Source: Alphaproteobacteria bacterium
GTDB taxonomy: Bacteria; Pseudomonadota; Alphaproteobacteria; Micropepsales; Micropepsaceae
Assembly (NCBI GenBank): GCA_016792565.1
Contig: JAEUMK010000025.1
Location: 1-64,000, forward strand
Reading direction: 5' to 3'
DNA length: 64,000 nt
Shown: positions 34,558-42,542 of the stretch, piece after piece
How the letters are laid out: the number at the start of each line of letters is the position of its first letter
Position numbering within the stretch: position 1 is the first letter of the stretch
Notes under the pieces: model-generated
What the model was told of the DNA's origin: nothing
The model's input: only the letters and a program-made list of their open reading frames with translations
Databases searched by the model: none
Program-made: the position numbers and the translations under genes

Positions 34558-35610
34558 ATGACCCTGCCGCCCTACCCCATCCAGCCCGCCGACACGCCCT
34601 GGCCCGAGCGCGACTGGCCGCGCGGCGCCCTGCCCGCCAGCGCCGACGCCGCCAGGCTGAGCGCCCTGCTCGACCGGGCCTTCGATCCCGCCGCGCACCA
34701 GGCGATGGGCGAGACCCATGCCTTCCTCGCCGTCCAGCGCGGCCGCATCGTCGCCGAGCGCTATGCCGGCCACGGCCATTCGGCGACGTCGACCTATCCG
34801 TCCTGGTCGATGGCCAAGAGCATCACGCAGCTGCTGATCGGCTTCCTCGCCGCCGAGGGGGCGATCGACGTGGATGCGCCGCTGGCCGCGCCGGAATGGC
34901 AGGGCAAGGACGACCCGCGCGCCGCGCTGACCTGGACGCAGCTGCTGCACATGTCGAGCGGCCTGGAGTTCCGCGAGGACTATGTCGACGGCGCCGTCAG
35001 CGACACGATGGAAATGCTGTTCGCCAGCGGCAAGGCCGACATGGGCGCCTTCGCCGCCAACAAGCCGCTGGCCCACTGGCCGGACACCGTCTTCAACTAT
35101 GCCAGCGGCACCAGCAACATCCTCGCCCGGGCGCTGGGCGCCATCGTCGGCGGCGGCGAGGCGGGGATGCGCGCCTTCATGGAGAAGCGCCTGTTCGCGC
35201 CGCTGGCCATCGCCCGCACGATCCCGAAATTCGACGGCGCCGGCACCTTCATCGGTTCCTCCTACTGCTTCATGCCGGCCGAGGACTTCGCCCGCATCGG
35301 CCTGCTGGCGCTGCGCGGCGGGGTGTGGGCCGGCGCGCGCCTGCTGCCCGAGAGCTGGATCGACTTCGCCCGCACCCCGGGACCGGCGCAGCCCGAGGAC
35401 GGACGCGGCTACGGCGCGCATTGGTGGCTGGAGATGTTCTCGCCCGGCGGCTTCTCGATGAACGGCTATGCCGGGCAGTGGGTCGCCTGCTGTCCGCACC
35501 GCGATCTCATCGTGGTGCGCCACGGCAATTCGGTGAACGAAGCCGGCGTGCTGCGCCAGGACGCGGCCTATGGCTGGCTGGTCGAGGCGATGGCCTGTTT
35601 CGGCGCCTGA
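34558..35610 (+). CDS. Serine hydrolase (class C beta-lactamase/penicillin-binding fold)
   Basis: A 350-residue serine hydrolase. The SxxK motif is SMAKS in PSWSMAKSITQ (Ser84-Lys87). The YxN-like motif is YAS (Tyr181) in FNYASGTSN, and a C-terminal HxG-type segment is VVRHGNS. There is no obvious signal peptide (MTLPPYPIQPADTPWP is soluble), so the enzyme may be cytosolic, like EstB-type esterases. The substrate (ester, amide or peptide) is unknown. The family is broad, and activity on beta-lactams should not be assumed. It follows the crp-like gene across a terminator and converges on the histidine phosphatase with a 6-bp gap. Confidence 0.88.
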   Translation: MTLPPYPIQPADTPWPERDWPRGALPASADAARLSALLDRAFDPAAHQAMGETHAFLAVQRGRIVAERYAGHGHSATSTYPSWSMAKSITQLLIGFLAAEGAIDVDAPLAAPEWQGKDDPRAALTWTQLLHMSSGLEFREDYVDGAVSDTMEMLFASGKADMGAFAANKPLAHWPDTVFNYASGTSNILARALGAIVGGGEAGMRAFMEKRLFAPLAIARTIPKFDGAGTFIGSSYCFMPAEDFARIGLLALRGGVWAGARLLPESWIDFARTPGPAQPEDGRGYGAHWWLEMFSPGGFSMNGYAGQWVACCPHRDLIVVRHGNSVNEAGVLRQDAAYGWLVEAMACFGA

Positions 35611-35616
35611 CGCCGC

Positions 35617-36273
35617 TCAGGCCGCCTGCTCTTTGCCGCGGCCGCGGATGCGGGCGCCCAGGCGCCGGATGCGGCCCGGTTTCTTCGGCGCCGGCGCGCC
35701 ATGAGCCGGCGTGTCGCGCTCGTAGACGACGGTGTTCCAGAACCGCGCGCGATGGGCGCCGGAGACCTTGCGCCAGCCGCGCAGGCCGAGCGTACGGCCC
35801 AGAATGGCGTTGAAATAGCCGTGCGCCACCAGCACCGCGATGCCGTCGCGCTCCGCCGCCCCGGCCAGGAGATCGGCCGCCTTGCGCGCCCGATGCTTCG
35901 ACTGGCCGTAGCTTTCGATGCCCGGCTTGAAGCCGCCATGCCAGGCGACGCGGGCCACCACCGCCCAGGCCGGGGCCTTCAGGCGCAGGGCGGGCAGCTT
36001 GGGCGAGGCGAGCGGGGATTCGGTGAAGAGCGGCGTCGAGACAAGTTCCGCCGAGGGCAGGAGCCGGCGGGCGCTGTCGATCGAACGCTGCAGCTCGCTG
36101 GCGAAGATGCGCGTCGCCCCGGAGACCAGCGCCACCAGCTCGTCCGGCGGCGCGCTGCCCTGTTCGAGCCCGGCCGCCTGATAGTCGTCGATGTAGCGGG
36201 CGAAGGCCGCGTGGCCGATCCAGCGGCTGCGGCCCATCGCCGGACGGCCGTGACGGATAAGGACGATTCTCAT
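35617..36273 (-). CDS. Histidine phosphatase family protein
   Basis: A 218-residue phosphoglycerate-mutase-like phosphatase. It opens with MRIVLIRHGRPAMGRSRW, where the RHG motif supplies the catalytic phospho-His. FASELQRSIDSARRLL is the conserved Arg segment, and VLVAHGYFNAILGRTLG supplies the second His. The C-terminal tail is Arg/Lys-rich (PAPKKPGRIRRLGARIRGRG). The substrate is unknown, since this large group covers sugar-phosphate, SixA-type and nucleotide phosphatases. The ATG at 36273 sits at the start of the fold; a longer frame reaching 36516 was rejected. The gene is convergent with the serine hydrolase. Confidence 0.9.
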   Translation of the reverse strand: MRIVLIRHGRPAMGRSRWIGHAAFARYIDDYQAAGLEQGSAPPDELVALVSGATRIFASELQRSIDSARRLLPSAELVSTPLFTESPLASPKLPALRLKAPAWAVVARVAWHGGFKPGIESYGQSKHRARKAADLLAGAAERDGIAVLVAHGYFNAILGRTLGLRGWRKVSGAHRARFWNTVVYERDTPAHGAPAPKKPGRIRRLGARIRGRGKEQAA

Positions 36274-36397
36274 CGGCCGCACCATACCGACGCGCGGCCC
36301 GGACGCCAGTGCGTCGCGCACCGGACCGAAGACGAAGACGACGCGATCGGCGGAAGGCCGGGCGGGACCGGATCGCCGCCGGCCCCGCCCGCGCCGC

Positions 36398-36820
36398 TTA
36401 CTGCGGCGAGCCTTCCGGCGGGGTCTCGCCGCCGTGACGGCGGCCGTGGCCGCGTCCCATCTTCTCGCGGATCGCCTGGCGCTCCGCCTCGGTGACCTTG
36501 CCGTCGCCGTCGGCATCGGCCCGCTTCAGCCGCGCCTCGGCCTGGGCCGCCATCTCCTCGGCGGTGATCTTGCCGTCGCCGTCGGCGTCCGGGCGGTCGA
36601 ACAGGCGCGGCGCCTCGTCCGGCGTCAGGACGCCGTCGCCGTTCTTGTCGAGCCGCTTCATGCGTTCCGCCGAGGCCGCCCGCACCGTCTCGACGGTGAT
36701 GTTGCCGTCGGCGTCGAGCATGGCCTTGCCGGGCCCGCGGCCTTCGCCGTGCTCGTGCGCGATGGCGGCAAGCGGCAGGGCGACCAGAATGCCCGCCAGC
36801 GCCAGATATCTCGTCTTCAT
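36398..36820 (-). CDS. Secreted EF-hand calcium-binding protein
   Basis: A 140-residue protein with a signal peptide (KTRYLALAGILVALPLAAIA). The His-rich start of the mature protein is HEHGEGRGPG. One degenerate and three full EF-hand loops follow: DADGNITVE, DKNGDGVLTPDE, DADGDGKITAEE and DADGDGKVTEAE. A Gly/His/Pro-rich tail (GRGHGRRHGGETPPEGSPQ) ends the protein. It probably binds Ca2+ in the periplasm; the partner is unknown. The GGAGACATCA sequence before the Met supports the start at 36820. It is divergent from the SDR gene. Confidence 0.88.
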   Translation of the reverse strand: MKTRYLALAGILVALPLAAIAHEHGEGRGPGKAMLDADGNITVETVRAASAERMKRLDKNGDGVLTPDEAPRLFDRPDADGDGKITAEEMAAQAEARLKRADADGDGKVTEAERQAIREKMGRGHGRRHGGETPPEGSPQ

Positions 36821-36961
36821 TGATGTCTCCAAGGGTTTCCCAGCCCGCATCGTGGCCATTCAACGCGCCGGGCGCCGTTCTCCGTCGGCCCGCCGGTCTT
36901 GACGCCCCGACCGCGCCGGTCTTTGTCGGCCGGACGACGCAGCAAACGGGGAGCGCGGGAC

Positions 36962-37750
36962 ATGCGGCTGGACGGCAAGGTGGCGATCGTCACCGGATCG
37001 GCGACGGGAATCGGCGCGGCGGTCGCCGAGAAGCTGGCGGCGCGCGGCGCCAGCGTGATCATCAACTACACCAAGAGCCGCGCCGAGGCCGAGGCGACCC
37101 AGGCCGCGATCCAGAAGATCGGCGCCCAGTCGCGGATCGTCCAGGCCGACGTCTCCAGCGACGCGGACTGCCGCCGCCTGGCGCGCGAGACGCTCGACGC
37201 CTTCGGCCGCATCGACATCCTGGTCAACAATGCCGGCACCACCAAGATCGTCGACCACGCCGACCTGGAAGGCCTGACCGCCGAGGACTGGCACTGGATC
37301 TACGGCGTCAACGTCGTCGGCGCGTTCCAGATGATCCGCGCCTGCGCCCCGGCGATGAAGGCGCAGGGCTACGGCGCGGTGGTGAACGTCTCCTCGATCG
37401 CCGGCGTCGCCGGGATCGGCTCGTCGGTCGCCTATGCCGCCTCGAAGGGCGCCATGAACACGATGACCATCGACCTCGCCCGCGCCCTGGCGCCCGAGAT
37501 CCGCGTCAACGCCGTCTGCCCCGGCTTCGTCGGCACGCGCTGGTTCAAGGACGCGCTCGGCCAGGACGTGCACGACAAGATGGTGGCGATGCAGGAGAAG
37601 ATCACCCCGCTGCGCCGGGCCGGCATGCCCGACGACGTCGCCGATGCCGTCGTCTTCTTCTGCGCCGAGGGGGCGCAGCACATCACCGGCGAGTTCCTGA
37701 TGACCGACGCCGGACTGCACCTTTCGTTGACACCCCTGTCCCAGCGCTGA
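36962..37750 (+). CDS. SDR-family oxidoreductase
   Basis: A 262-residue short-chain dehydrogenase. The dinucleotide motif VAIVTGSATGIGAAVAEKL is followed by IINYTKSRAEAEATQA. Further motifs are DVSSDADCRR, ILVNNAGTTKIVD and the catalytic Ser and Tyr-x3-Lys region (VNVSSIAGV, then AYAASKGAMNTMT). The PGFVGTRWF and ITGEFLMTDAGLHL ends fit 3-ketoacyl reductase-like or glucose dehydrogenase-like members. NAD(P)H-dependent reduction of a carbonyl is expected, but the substrate cannot be given. It is divergent from the EF-hand gene and followed by a terminator. Confidence 0.92.
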   Translation: MRLDGKVAIVTGSATGIGAAVAEKLAARGASVIINYTKSRAEAEATQAAIQKIGAQSRIVQADVSSDADCRRLARETLDAFGRIDILVNNAGTTKIVDHADLEGLTAEDWHWIYGVNVVGAFQMIRACAPAMKAQGYGAVVNVSSIAGVAGIGSSVAYAASKGAMNTMTIDLARALAPEIRVNAVCPGFVGTRWFKDALGQDVHDKMVAMQEKITPLRRAGMPDDVADAVVFFCAEGAQHITGEFLMTDAGLHLSLTPLSQR

Positions 37751-37754
37751 GCAG

Positions 37755-37807
37755 GAAATGCCTGTTCTTTAGGCAGCGAGAAACGCTGTCCTGTTTTTAG
37801 GCATTTC
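37755..37807 (+). terminator. Terminator region with nested hairpins after the SDR gene
   Basis: An inner stem GGCAGCG-AGAAA-CGCTGTC (37772-37790, one G-T pair) is followed by CTGTTTTTAG. The outer bases GAAATGCCT (37755-37763) pair with AGGCATTTC (37799-37807) around it. The similar segments CCTGTTCTTTAGGCA and CCTGTTTTTAGGCA flank the inner hairpin. Confidence 0.65.
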
Positions 37808-38000
37808 TGTCACCGAAAGGACACGTTTTTCCGCATCGCAGCAATTGTGTTTTCCTGAAAACCGCCAAAACTCAACCGGCCGACACTGCAATGCAGCGCG
37901 GTCTTGGGTGCGGGAGCGAAAGCCCCCTGGCGTCCGAGCTCAGCGTCTTCAGGAAGACCGGCCACCGGAAACGGGGCCGGACACAACACGAGGTGATGCG

Positions 38001-38678
38001 ATGAAGAAGTTCCTTCTGACGGCCGTCGGGGCCGCCGCCCTGTGCGCCGGCTCCGCTGCCGCGGACGAGCCCTGGACCATTTCGGGCTCGGTCGCCGCGA
38101 CCAGCAACTACATGTTCCGGGGCATCACGCAGACGCTGGACGATCCGGCGATCCAGGCGGGCGTCACCTTCGCCCACGAGAGCGGCTTCTATGCCGGCTT
38201 CTGGGGGTCGAACATCAATTTCGGCGACGCCGAGGCGGACCTCGAGATCGACGGCTTCATCGGCTATGGCGGCTCGTTCACCGACAGCCTGAGCTACGAC
38301 ATCAACTTCGTCTACTACGCCTATCCCGGATCGCCCGGCGAATGGGACTACGACTTCATGGAGTTCGGCGCCGGCCTGAAATACAGCTTCGAGGGCGGCG
38401 CGATCGGCGTGAAGGCGGCCTACTCGCCGGCCTTCTTCGGCGACACCGGCGACGCCTTCTGGCTGGGCGGCAACGCCTCGATCTCGATCGTCGACTGGCT
38501 CGCCATCAGCGGCAATGTCGGCAAGCAATGGCTGGACGACGAGACGCTGGACTATGTCCACTACGATATCGGCCTGACCGCGACGGTGGAGAACGTGTCG
38601 TTCGACCTGCGCTGGATCGCGACCGACATCGACGGCGACGACGACGAGATCGTCGGCACGGTCTCCTTCGCGTTCTGA
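38001..38678 (+). CDS. TorF-family putative porin (first copy)
   Basis: A 225-residue outer-membrane beta-barrel protein with a Sec signal (KKFLLTAVGAAALCAGSAAA, cleavage near AAA-DE). The family start is visible: WTISGSVAATSNYMFRGITQ, then HESGFYAGFWGSN, YSPAFFGDTGDAFW and VHYDIGLTATVENVS, ending in a terminal Phe (VSFAF) as in outer-membrane proteins. The strands alternate polar and aromatic residues. TorF/Gcw_chp proteins are thought to be porins and their solutes are unknown. It is followed by a strong terminator and a paralogue 297 bp downstream. The long 5' gap after the SDR terminator (about 190 bp) should hold its promoter. Confidence 0.88.
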   Translation: MKKFLLTAVGAAALCAGSAAADEPWTISGSVAATSNYMFRGITQTLDDPAIQAGVTFAHESGFYAGFWGSNINFGDAEADLEIDGFIGYGGSFTDSLSYDINFVYYAYPGSPGEWDYDFMEFGAGLKYSFEGGAIGVKAAYSPAFFGDTGDAFWLGGNASISIVDWLAISGNVGKQWLDDETLDYVHYDIGLTATVENVSFDLRWIATDIDGDDDEIVGTVSFAF

Positions 38679-38701
38679 GGGGTTTCGCAGGCGCGTCAGG
38701 C

Positions 38702-38733
38702 GGCGGCCCGGGAGCGATCCCGGGCCGCCTTCT
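38702..38733 (+). terminator. Terminator between the two TorF genes
   Basis: GGCGGCCCGGGA pairs with TCCCGGGCCGCC (12 bp, GCGA loop) and is followed by TTCT. The T-run is short but the stem is very strong. Confidence 0.8.
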
Positions 38734-38764
38734 GCCGGTCTGAGGCTTTCGGGCAACGGGGCCC

Positions 38765-38786
38765 TGTGCAAGACCGCACGATGTGA
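38765..38786. promoter_or_regulatory. CRP-like half-sites upstream of the second TorF gene (weak)
   Basis: TGTGC-N6-GCACG at 38765-38780 has both half-sites off consensus by one base, and a separate TGTGA occurs at 38782-38786. This is weak evidence that the Crp-like regulator also acts here. Confidence 0.25.
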
Positions 38787-38887
38787 CGCAAACGACACAG
38801 TGTTCGCGCGAGTTCCGTTTGATTTCCGCCGGAAAAGGCTCGATCACTCGTTCTGCTGGAATTGGCGCCGGACGGGGCCGCGGGGGC

Positions 38888-38904
38888 GTAAGCTTCGATT
38901 AACC
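38888..38904. promoter_or_regulatory. CtrA-like box GTAA-N7-TTAACC upstream of the second TorF gene
   Basis: GTAA (38888-38891), 7 bases, TTAACC (38899-38904). It has one mismatch to the CtrA consensus and lies about 72 bp before the start codon, a suitable place for a promoter-bound activator. Confidence 0.4.
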
Positions 38905-38975
38905 GTCTTGGCGTTTCTGACGATGTGGCCGTCCGCGACCGATCGGCGCGGTGGTGTGAAAACAGGAGTGAAACG

Positions 38976-39689
38976 ATGAAGCGCCTTCTCTTGTCGGCTG
39001 CCTGCGCGGCCTCTCTGACCGCCGGCATCGCCGCCGCCGAGTCGCCCTGGTCGGTCGCCGGCACGTTCGGCATCGTCAGCGACTACATGTTCCGCGGCCA
39101 GTCGCAGACCAACCACGACGCCGCGCTGCAGGCCAGCATCACCGTCAGCCACGAGAGCGGCTTCTATGCCGGCCTCTGGGGCTCGAACGTCGATTTCGGC
39201 AACGACACCGATTTCGAACTCGACATCTATGGCGGCTATGCCGGATCGATCGACGACAACACGTCCTTCGATATCGGCCTCGCCTATTACTCGTACCCGA
39301 ACGCCCCGGACGGCACCGAGTACGACTATTTCGAGATGCTGGGCACCGTCACCTATTCGATGGACGCCTTCTCGATCTACGGGAAGATGGCCTATTCGCC
39401 GGAGTTCTTCGGTGACACCGGCGCGGCGTTCTGGCTCGGCACGGGCGTCGGCTACCAGATCTCGGACGACTTCAAGGCGACCGCGAACATCGGCTACCAG
39501 TGGATCGAGGACAACGCCTTCGCCGGCATCGACGACTACTTCCACTACGATCTCGGCGTGACGGCGACCTACGGCATCCTGTCGATCGACCTGCGCTATT
39601 TCGGCACCGACGTGGAAGAGATCGCCTGCTACGGCGGCACGGACCTGTGCGACGAGCGCTTCGTCGGCTCGGCCATCCTGAACTTCTGA
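38976..39689 (+). CDS. TorF-family putative porin (second copy)
   Basis: A 237-residue paralogue of the protein at 38001. Its signal peptide is KRLLLSAACAASLTAGIAAA. It shares SDYMFRGQSQT, HESGFYAGLWGSNVDFG, MAYSPEFFGDTGAAFW and a FHYDLGVTATYG strand, and ends SAILNF. It differs by two extra cysteines near the end (EIACYGGTDLCDERF), which may form a loop disulfide. A beta-barrel outer-membrane protein is expected. AGGAG (AACAGGAGTGAAACG) precedes the Met at 38976 and supports the start. It is flanked by terminators on both sides, so it is a separate unit. Confidence 0.88.
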   Translation: MKRLLLSAACAASLTAGIAAAESPWSVAGTFGIVSDYMFRGQSQTNHDAALQASITVSHESGFYAGLWGSNVDFGNDTDFELDIYGGYAGSIDDNTSFDIGLAYYSYPNAPDGTEYDYFEMLGTVTYSMDAFSIYGKMAYSPEFFGDTGAAFWLGTGVGYQISDDFKATANIGYQWIEDNAFAGIDDYFHYDLGVTATYGILSIDLRYFGTDVEEIACYGGTDLCDERFVGSAILNF

Positions 39690-39713
39690 TCCGCGTCATC
39701 GCGGCGAAGCGGC

Positions 39714-39740
39714 AAGGCCCGGCGCAAGCCGGGCCTTCGT
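39714..39740. terminator. Bidirectional terminator after the TorF genes
   Basis: AAGGCCCGGC pairs with GCCGGGCCTT (39714-39723, 39728-39737, GCAA loop), between the convergent TorF gene and the FAD oxidase gene. Confidence 0.8.
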
Positions 39741-39756
39741 CGTTCCGGGCCTCGCC

Positions 39757-41016
39757 TCAGAGCCGGTCCTTCAGCGCATACCAGGCCATGCCGAGGGCCA
39801 GCAGCGGGGCGCGCAGCAGACGCCCGCCCGGGAAGGCCCGGTGCTTCACCCGGGCGAAGACGTCGAAGCGCTCCAGCGTGCCCCGCGCCGCCTCGGCCAG
39901 AAGCTGCCCCGCCAGCGTCGCGGTCGCCACGCCCTGGCCGGAGAAGCCGTGCGCGAAGAGAATGCTCGGCCCATTCCAGCCGAAATGCGGCATGCGCGAA
40001 ATCGTGACGCCGACCGGCCCGCCCCAGGCATAGTCGATGGCGACGTCCTTGAGCTGCGGAAAGACCCGGTGGATCGGCCGGGCGACGAAGGCCTTGAGAT
40101 CGCGCGGATAGCGCGCCGTGTAGGTTTCGCCGCCGCCGAACAGCAGCCGGTGGTCGGCGGTGACGCGATAGTAGTCGACCGCGAACTTGGTGTCGGCGAC
40201 AGCCGCGCCCGAGGGGATCAGCGCCCGTGCCGCCGCTTCGCCCAGCGGCGCCGTCACCCCGATGAAGGAATTGATCGGCAACGCCCGGGCGCCCGCTGCG
40301 GGGTCGAGATCGCCGAGCCAGGTGTCGCAGGCAAGAATGACGTGCTGCGCCGTCACCGTCCCGCTCGCCGTGCGGACGGCGGCGCCCCCCGGCGCGGGCG
40401 CGACGGCGAGGGCGCGCGTCGCCTCGTGAATGGCGGCGCCCGCCCGTTCGGCCGCCGCCGCGAGGCCGCGCGCATACGAGAGCGCATGAAGATGGCCGCC
40501 GCCCGGATCGAAGACGGCGCCGTGATAGCGCGTCGAGGCGATCCAGCGCGCGGTCTCGGCCCTGTCGAGCCAGGTCGTCTCGTAGCCATAGACCGCCCGC
40601 ATATGCGCGGCGTGGGCCTCCAGCGCGGGCGCCTCGCGCGGCTTCCAGGCGGCGTGGATGAGACCGTCCTTCAGGTCGCAATCGATGGCGTGATCGGCGA
40701 TGAGCCGCCGCACCAGCGCCTTCGCTTCCTCGGCGAGCGCCCAGAAGCGCCGCGCCTCGTCCGCGCCGAAGCGCTTTTCCAGCCAGTCCTGATCCTGGCG
40801 CTGGCCGGAATGGATCTGCCCGCCATTGCGGCCCGACGCCCCGGCCCCGACCGCTGCGGCTTCCAGCAGCACCGTCTTCAGCCCCGCCTGCGCGCAGTGA
40901 AGCGCCGCCGAGAGGCCGGCATAGCCGCCGCCGACGACACAGACATCGGCGGCCAGATCGCCCGCCAGGGGCGGCCTGTGGGGGGCGGGGCGGGCGGTCG
41001 CTTCATACCAGGTCAT
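39757..41016 (-). CDS. FAD-dependent amine/D-amino-acid oxidase-like protein (PuuB/DadA type)
   Basis: A 419-residue FAD enzyme. The N-terminal dinucleotide motif VCVVGGGYAGLSAALHCAQ and the second FAD motif VGAGASGRNGGQIHSGQRQD are the hallmark of gamma-glutamylputrescine oxidase-like and glycine-oxidase-like enzymes. Later motifs are DLKDGLIHAA, VDYYRVTADHRLLFGGGE and the C-terminal HGFSGQGVATATLAG. It probably oxidises an amine or imino acid, giving an aldehyde or ketone plus NH3 and H2O2. The substrate is not shown by the sequence. The start is the ATG at 41016 (MTWYEATARP); a GTG nine bases upstream is possible. It is divergent from the DUF3126 gene. Confidence 0.9.
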   Translation of the reverse strand: MTWYEATARPAPHRPPLAGDLAADVCVVGGGYAGLSAALHCAQAGLKTVLLEAAAVGAGASGRNGGQIHSGQRQDQDWLEKRFGADEARRFWALAEEAKALVRRLIADHAIDCDLKDGLIHAAWKPREAPALEAHAAHMRAVYGYETTWLDRAETARWIASTRYHGAVFDPGGGHLHALSYARGLAAAAERAGAAIHEATRALAVAPAPGGAAVRTASGTVTAQHVILACDTWLGDLDPAAGARALPINSFIGVTAPLGEAAARALIPSGAAVADTKFAVDYYRVTADHRLLFGGGETYTARYPRDLKAFVARPIHRVFPQLKDVAIDYAWGGPVGVTISRMPHFGWNGPSILFAHGFSGQGVATATLAGQLLAEAARGTLERFDVFARVKHRAFPGGRLLRAPLLALGMAWYALKDRL

Positions 41017-41110
41017 GGACGCCACTCTTGACCGGAACCGCTGCGCGCTTCAAATGCGGCCCCAATCAGGGTCCGCAACGGGCCGCACCCGACGACAAGG
41101 AAGCAAGGCC

Positions 41111-41329
41111 ATGGACCGCAAGGACATGATGCGCGTGGAGACCTATCTGCGCGACACGTTCCGCAACGAGGCGATCAATTTGCGCCCGCGCGCCAACCTC
41201 AAGGATTCGGTCGAGGTCTATCTCGGCTCCGACTTCCTCGGCGTCGTCTCCGAGGACATCGAGGACGGCGAGACGAGCTACCAGTTCAACATGGCGATCC
41301 TCGACATCGACCTGCCCGAGAAGAAGTAG
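41111..41329 (+). CDS. DUF3126 family small protein
   Basis: A 72-residue acidic protein matching DUF3126: MRVETYLRDTFRNEAINLRP, then the conserved KDSVEVYLGSDFLGVVSED and YQFNMAILDIDLPEKK. The family is restricted to alphaproteobacteria and has no known function. It is expected to be a compact alpha/beta cytosolic protein. GGCC before ATG gives only a weak ribosome-binding site; AAGGAAGCAAGGCC a little upstream contains AGGAAG. It is 3 bp from the convergent membrane-protein gene. Confidence 0.85.
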   Translation: MDRKDMMRVETYLRDTFRNEAINLRPRANLKDSVEVYLGSDFLGVVSEDIEDGETSYQFNMAILDIDLPEKK

Positions 41330-41332
41330 CCC

Positions 41333-42067
41333 TCAGCCGGGCGGCGCCTCCAGCCGGGTCAGCAGCGCCTTCACCGCGTCGTCGATGTCCTTCCAGTTGC
41401 GCAGCCGCCCGCCGCGGAAGCTGTAGATCGCCGTGAGGCCCTCGCCCCACGCCATCTCGCGCAGGCACAGACCGCCGATGTCGTGCTCCTTGTCGTCGGC
41501 CGAGCAGATCACCACGGCGAACTCGCCGCCGTCGAGCTCGCGCGTAAAGACCTTCTGGTCGACATAGCCTGAGTCTTCGGCCATCTGCATCACGGTGAGG
41601 CCGAAGTAGTCGTAAGGCGGCTTCAGCGGATCGGCGTTGCGCCGGTAGATGCGCTCGAAGCGGTCGCGCTCGGAAAGTTCGGGCGCCCCGGCCTTCAGGA
41701 TCAGCGCCACCACCGGCGAGTGCCGCGAGACGTCGCGCAGCCCCTCGTCGTCGGCATCGGCATAGCCGTGCATGTCGGGCAGGAAGGCCTGCAGCTCGAT
41801 CTCGCTGGCGGGACCGGCGCGGCGCTGCGCCGGCAGGCGGATATAGTTGCCAGGGATGGCGAAGCGCCGCGTGCCCAGCGTCACCGCGACCGGCGCCTGC
41901 TCGCTGGTCGGGCGCACCGCGGCGCCGGTCAGTTCGTCGAGGCCGGGTCCCACGTAGAGATAGAGGATCACCGCGCCGATCGCCGCCGTGATGGCGAACA
42001 GGATCAGCGGATAGAGCCAGCCCGGCCGTTCCTCGGGCTCGTCGGCGGCGCGTCGGTCGTCCGTCAT
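41333..42067 (-). CDS. Membrane protein of unknown function
   Basis: A 244-residue protein with a short acidic cytoplasmic N-terminus (TDDRRAADEPEERPGW), one transmembrane helix (LYPLILFAITAAIGAVILYLYV) and a large soluble domain. That domain contains TLGTRRFAIPGNYIRLPAQR, then DRFERIYRRNADPLKPPYDY and CSADDKEHDIGGLCLREMAW. It ends in KDIDDAVKALLTRLEAPPG. A recurring short tract of strands suggests a beta-rich periplasmic domain. I know no named family. It is convergent with the DUF3126 gene and divergent from the secreted protein at 42170. Confidence 0.72.
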   Translation of the reverse strand: MTDDRRAADEPEERPGWLYPLILFAITAAIGAVILYLYVGPGLDELTGAAVRPTSEQAPVAVTLGTRRFAIPGNYIRLPAQRRAGPASEIELQAFLPDMHGYADADDEGLRDVSRHSPVVALILKAGAPELSERDRFERIYRRNADPLKPPYDYFGLTVMQMAEDSGYVDQKVFTRELDGGEFAVVICSADDKEHDIGGLCLREMAWGEGLTAIYSFRGGRLRNWKDIDDAVKALLTRLEAPPG

Positions 42068-42169
42068 GGATCGCAGCGGGCCTTTCACGCGTTTCAATCC
42101 GGGACGCCGCCGATGGTCCCCGCCTTGCAGCGGCCGCGCCGACACGCCTTTTGCCCCAAGGATACGGTC

Positions 42170-42457
42170 ATGCGCAAATCCGCCGCCCTCATCGCCGTGC
42201 TGCTGCTGACCGTCCCGTCCGTTTCGGCGGCGGTCGACAAGTCGGGCGGACGTCCCTCGGTCAATCCGTGCGACGCCAGCGCCGACGCCTGCGGCGGCGC
42301 CGCACCGAAGACCGAGGAAGAGATCCACGGCATGTCGGAGCCGATGGTCATCTTCCTCGACGCCGAGGGCAACACGCTGGTGCGGATGCCTCTGTCGAAG
42401 TTCCGCAAGGCCGAGCCGGACGCCAAGCTGCCGCCCGACCTGGAGAGCCTGAGATAG
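42170..42457 (+). CDS. Small secreted protein, unknown
   Basis: A 95-residue protein with a signal peptide (RKSAALIAVLLLTVPSVSAA, cleavage near SAA-VD). The mature part has two cysteines (SVNPCDASADACGG) and a short acidic/hydrophobic segment MSEPMVIFLDAEGNTLVRMP that resembles a beta hairpin. No family is recognised. It is probably periplasmic. The ATG at 42170 follows GGATACGGTC, which contains a modest GGA. It is separated from the next membrane-protein gene by 85 bp. Confidence 0.68.
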   Translation: MRKSAALIAVLLLTVPSVSAAVDKSGGRPSVNPCDASADACGGAAPKTEEEIHGMSEPMVIFLDAEGNTLVRMPLSKFRKAEPDAKLPPDLESLR

Positions 42458-42542
42458 GGCCGATGTCCCGTTTCGGCACGCCAAGGCGCGGCGCGCCCTG
42501 TGCATCGCAAGGCGCGAAAGACGTCAGCACGCCGGGGGCCGC

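Noticed and set aside
34558-35610. Antibiotic beta-lactamase
   Set aside because: The SxxK/Yxx signature shows a serine-hydrolase fold, but no signal peptide is present and the family is dominated by esterases, so resistance cannot be claimed.
38906-39000. Additional CtrA boxes elsewhere in the window
   Set aside because: Other TTAA words in the window (for example at 33591 and 49843) lack a second TTAA at 7-bp spacing.
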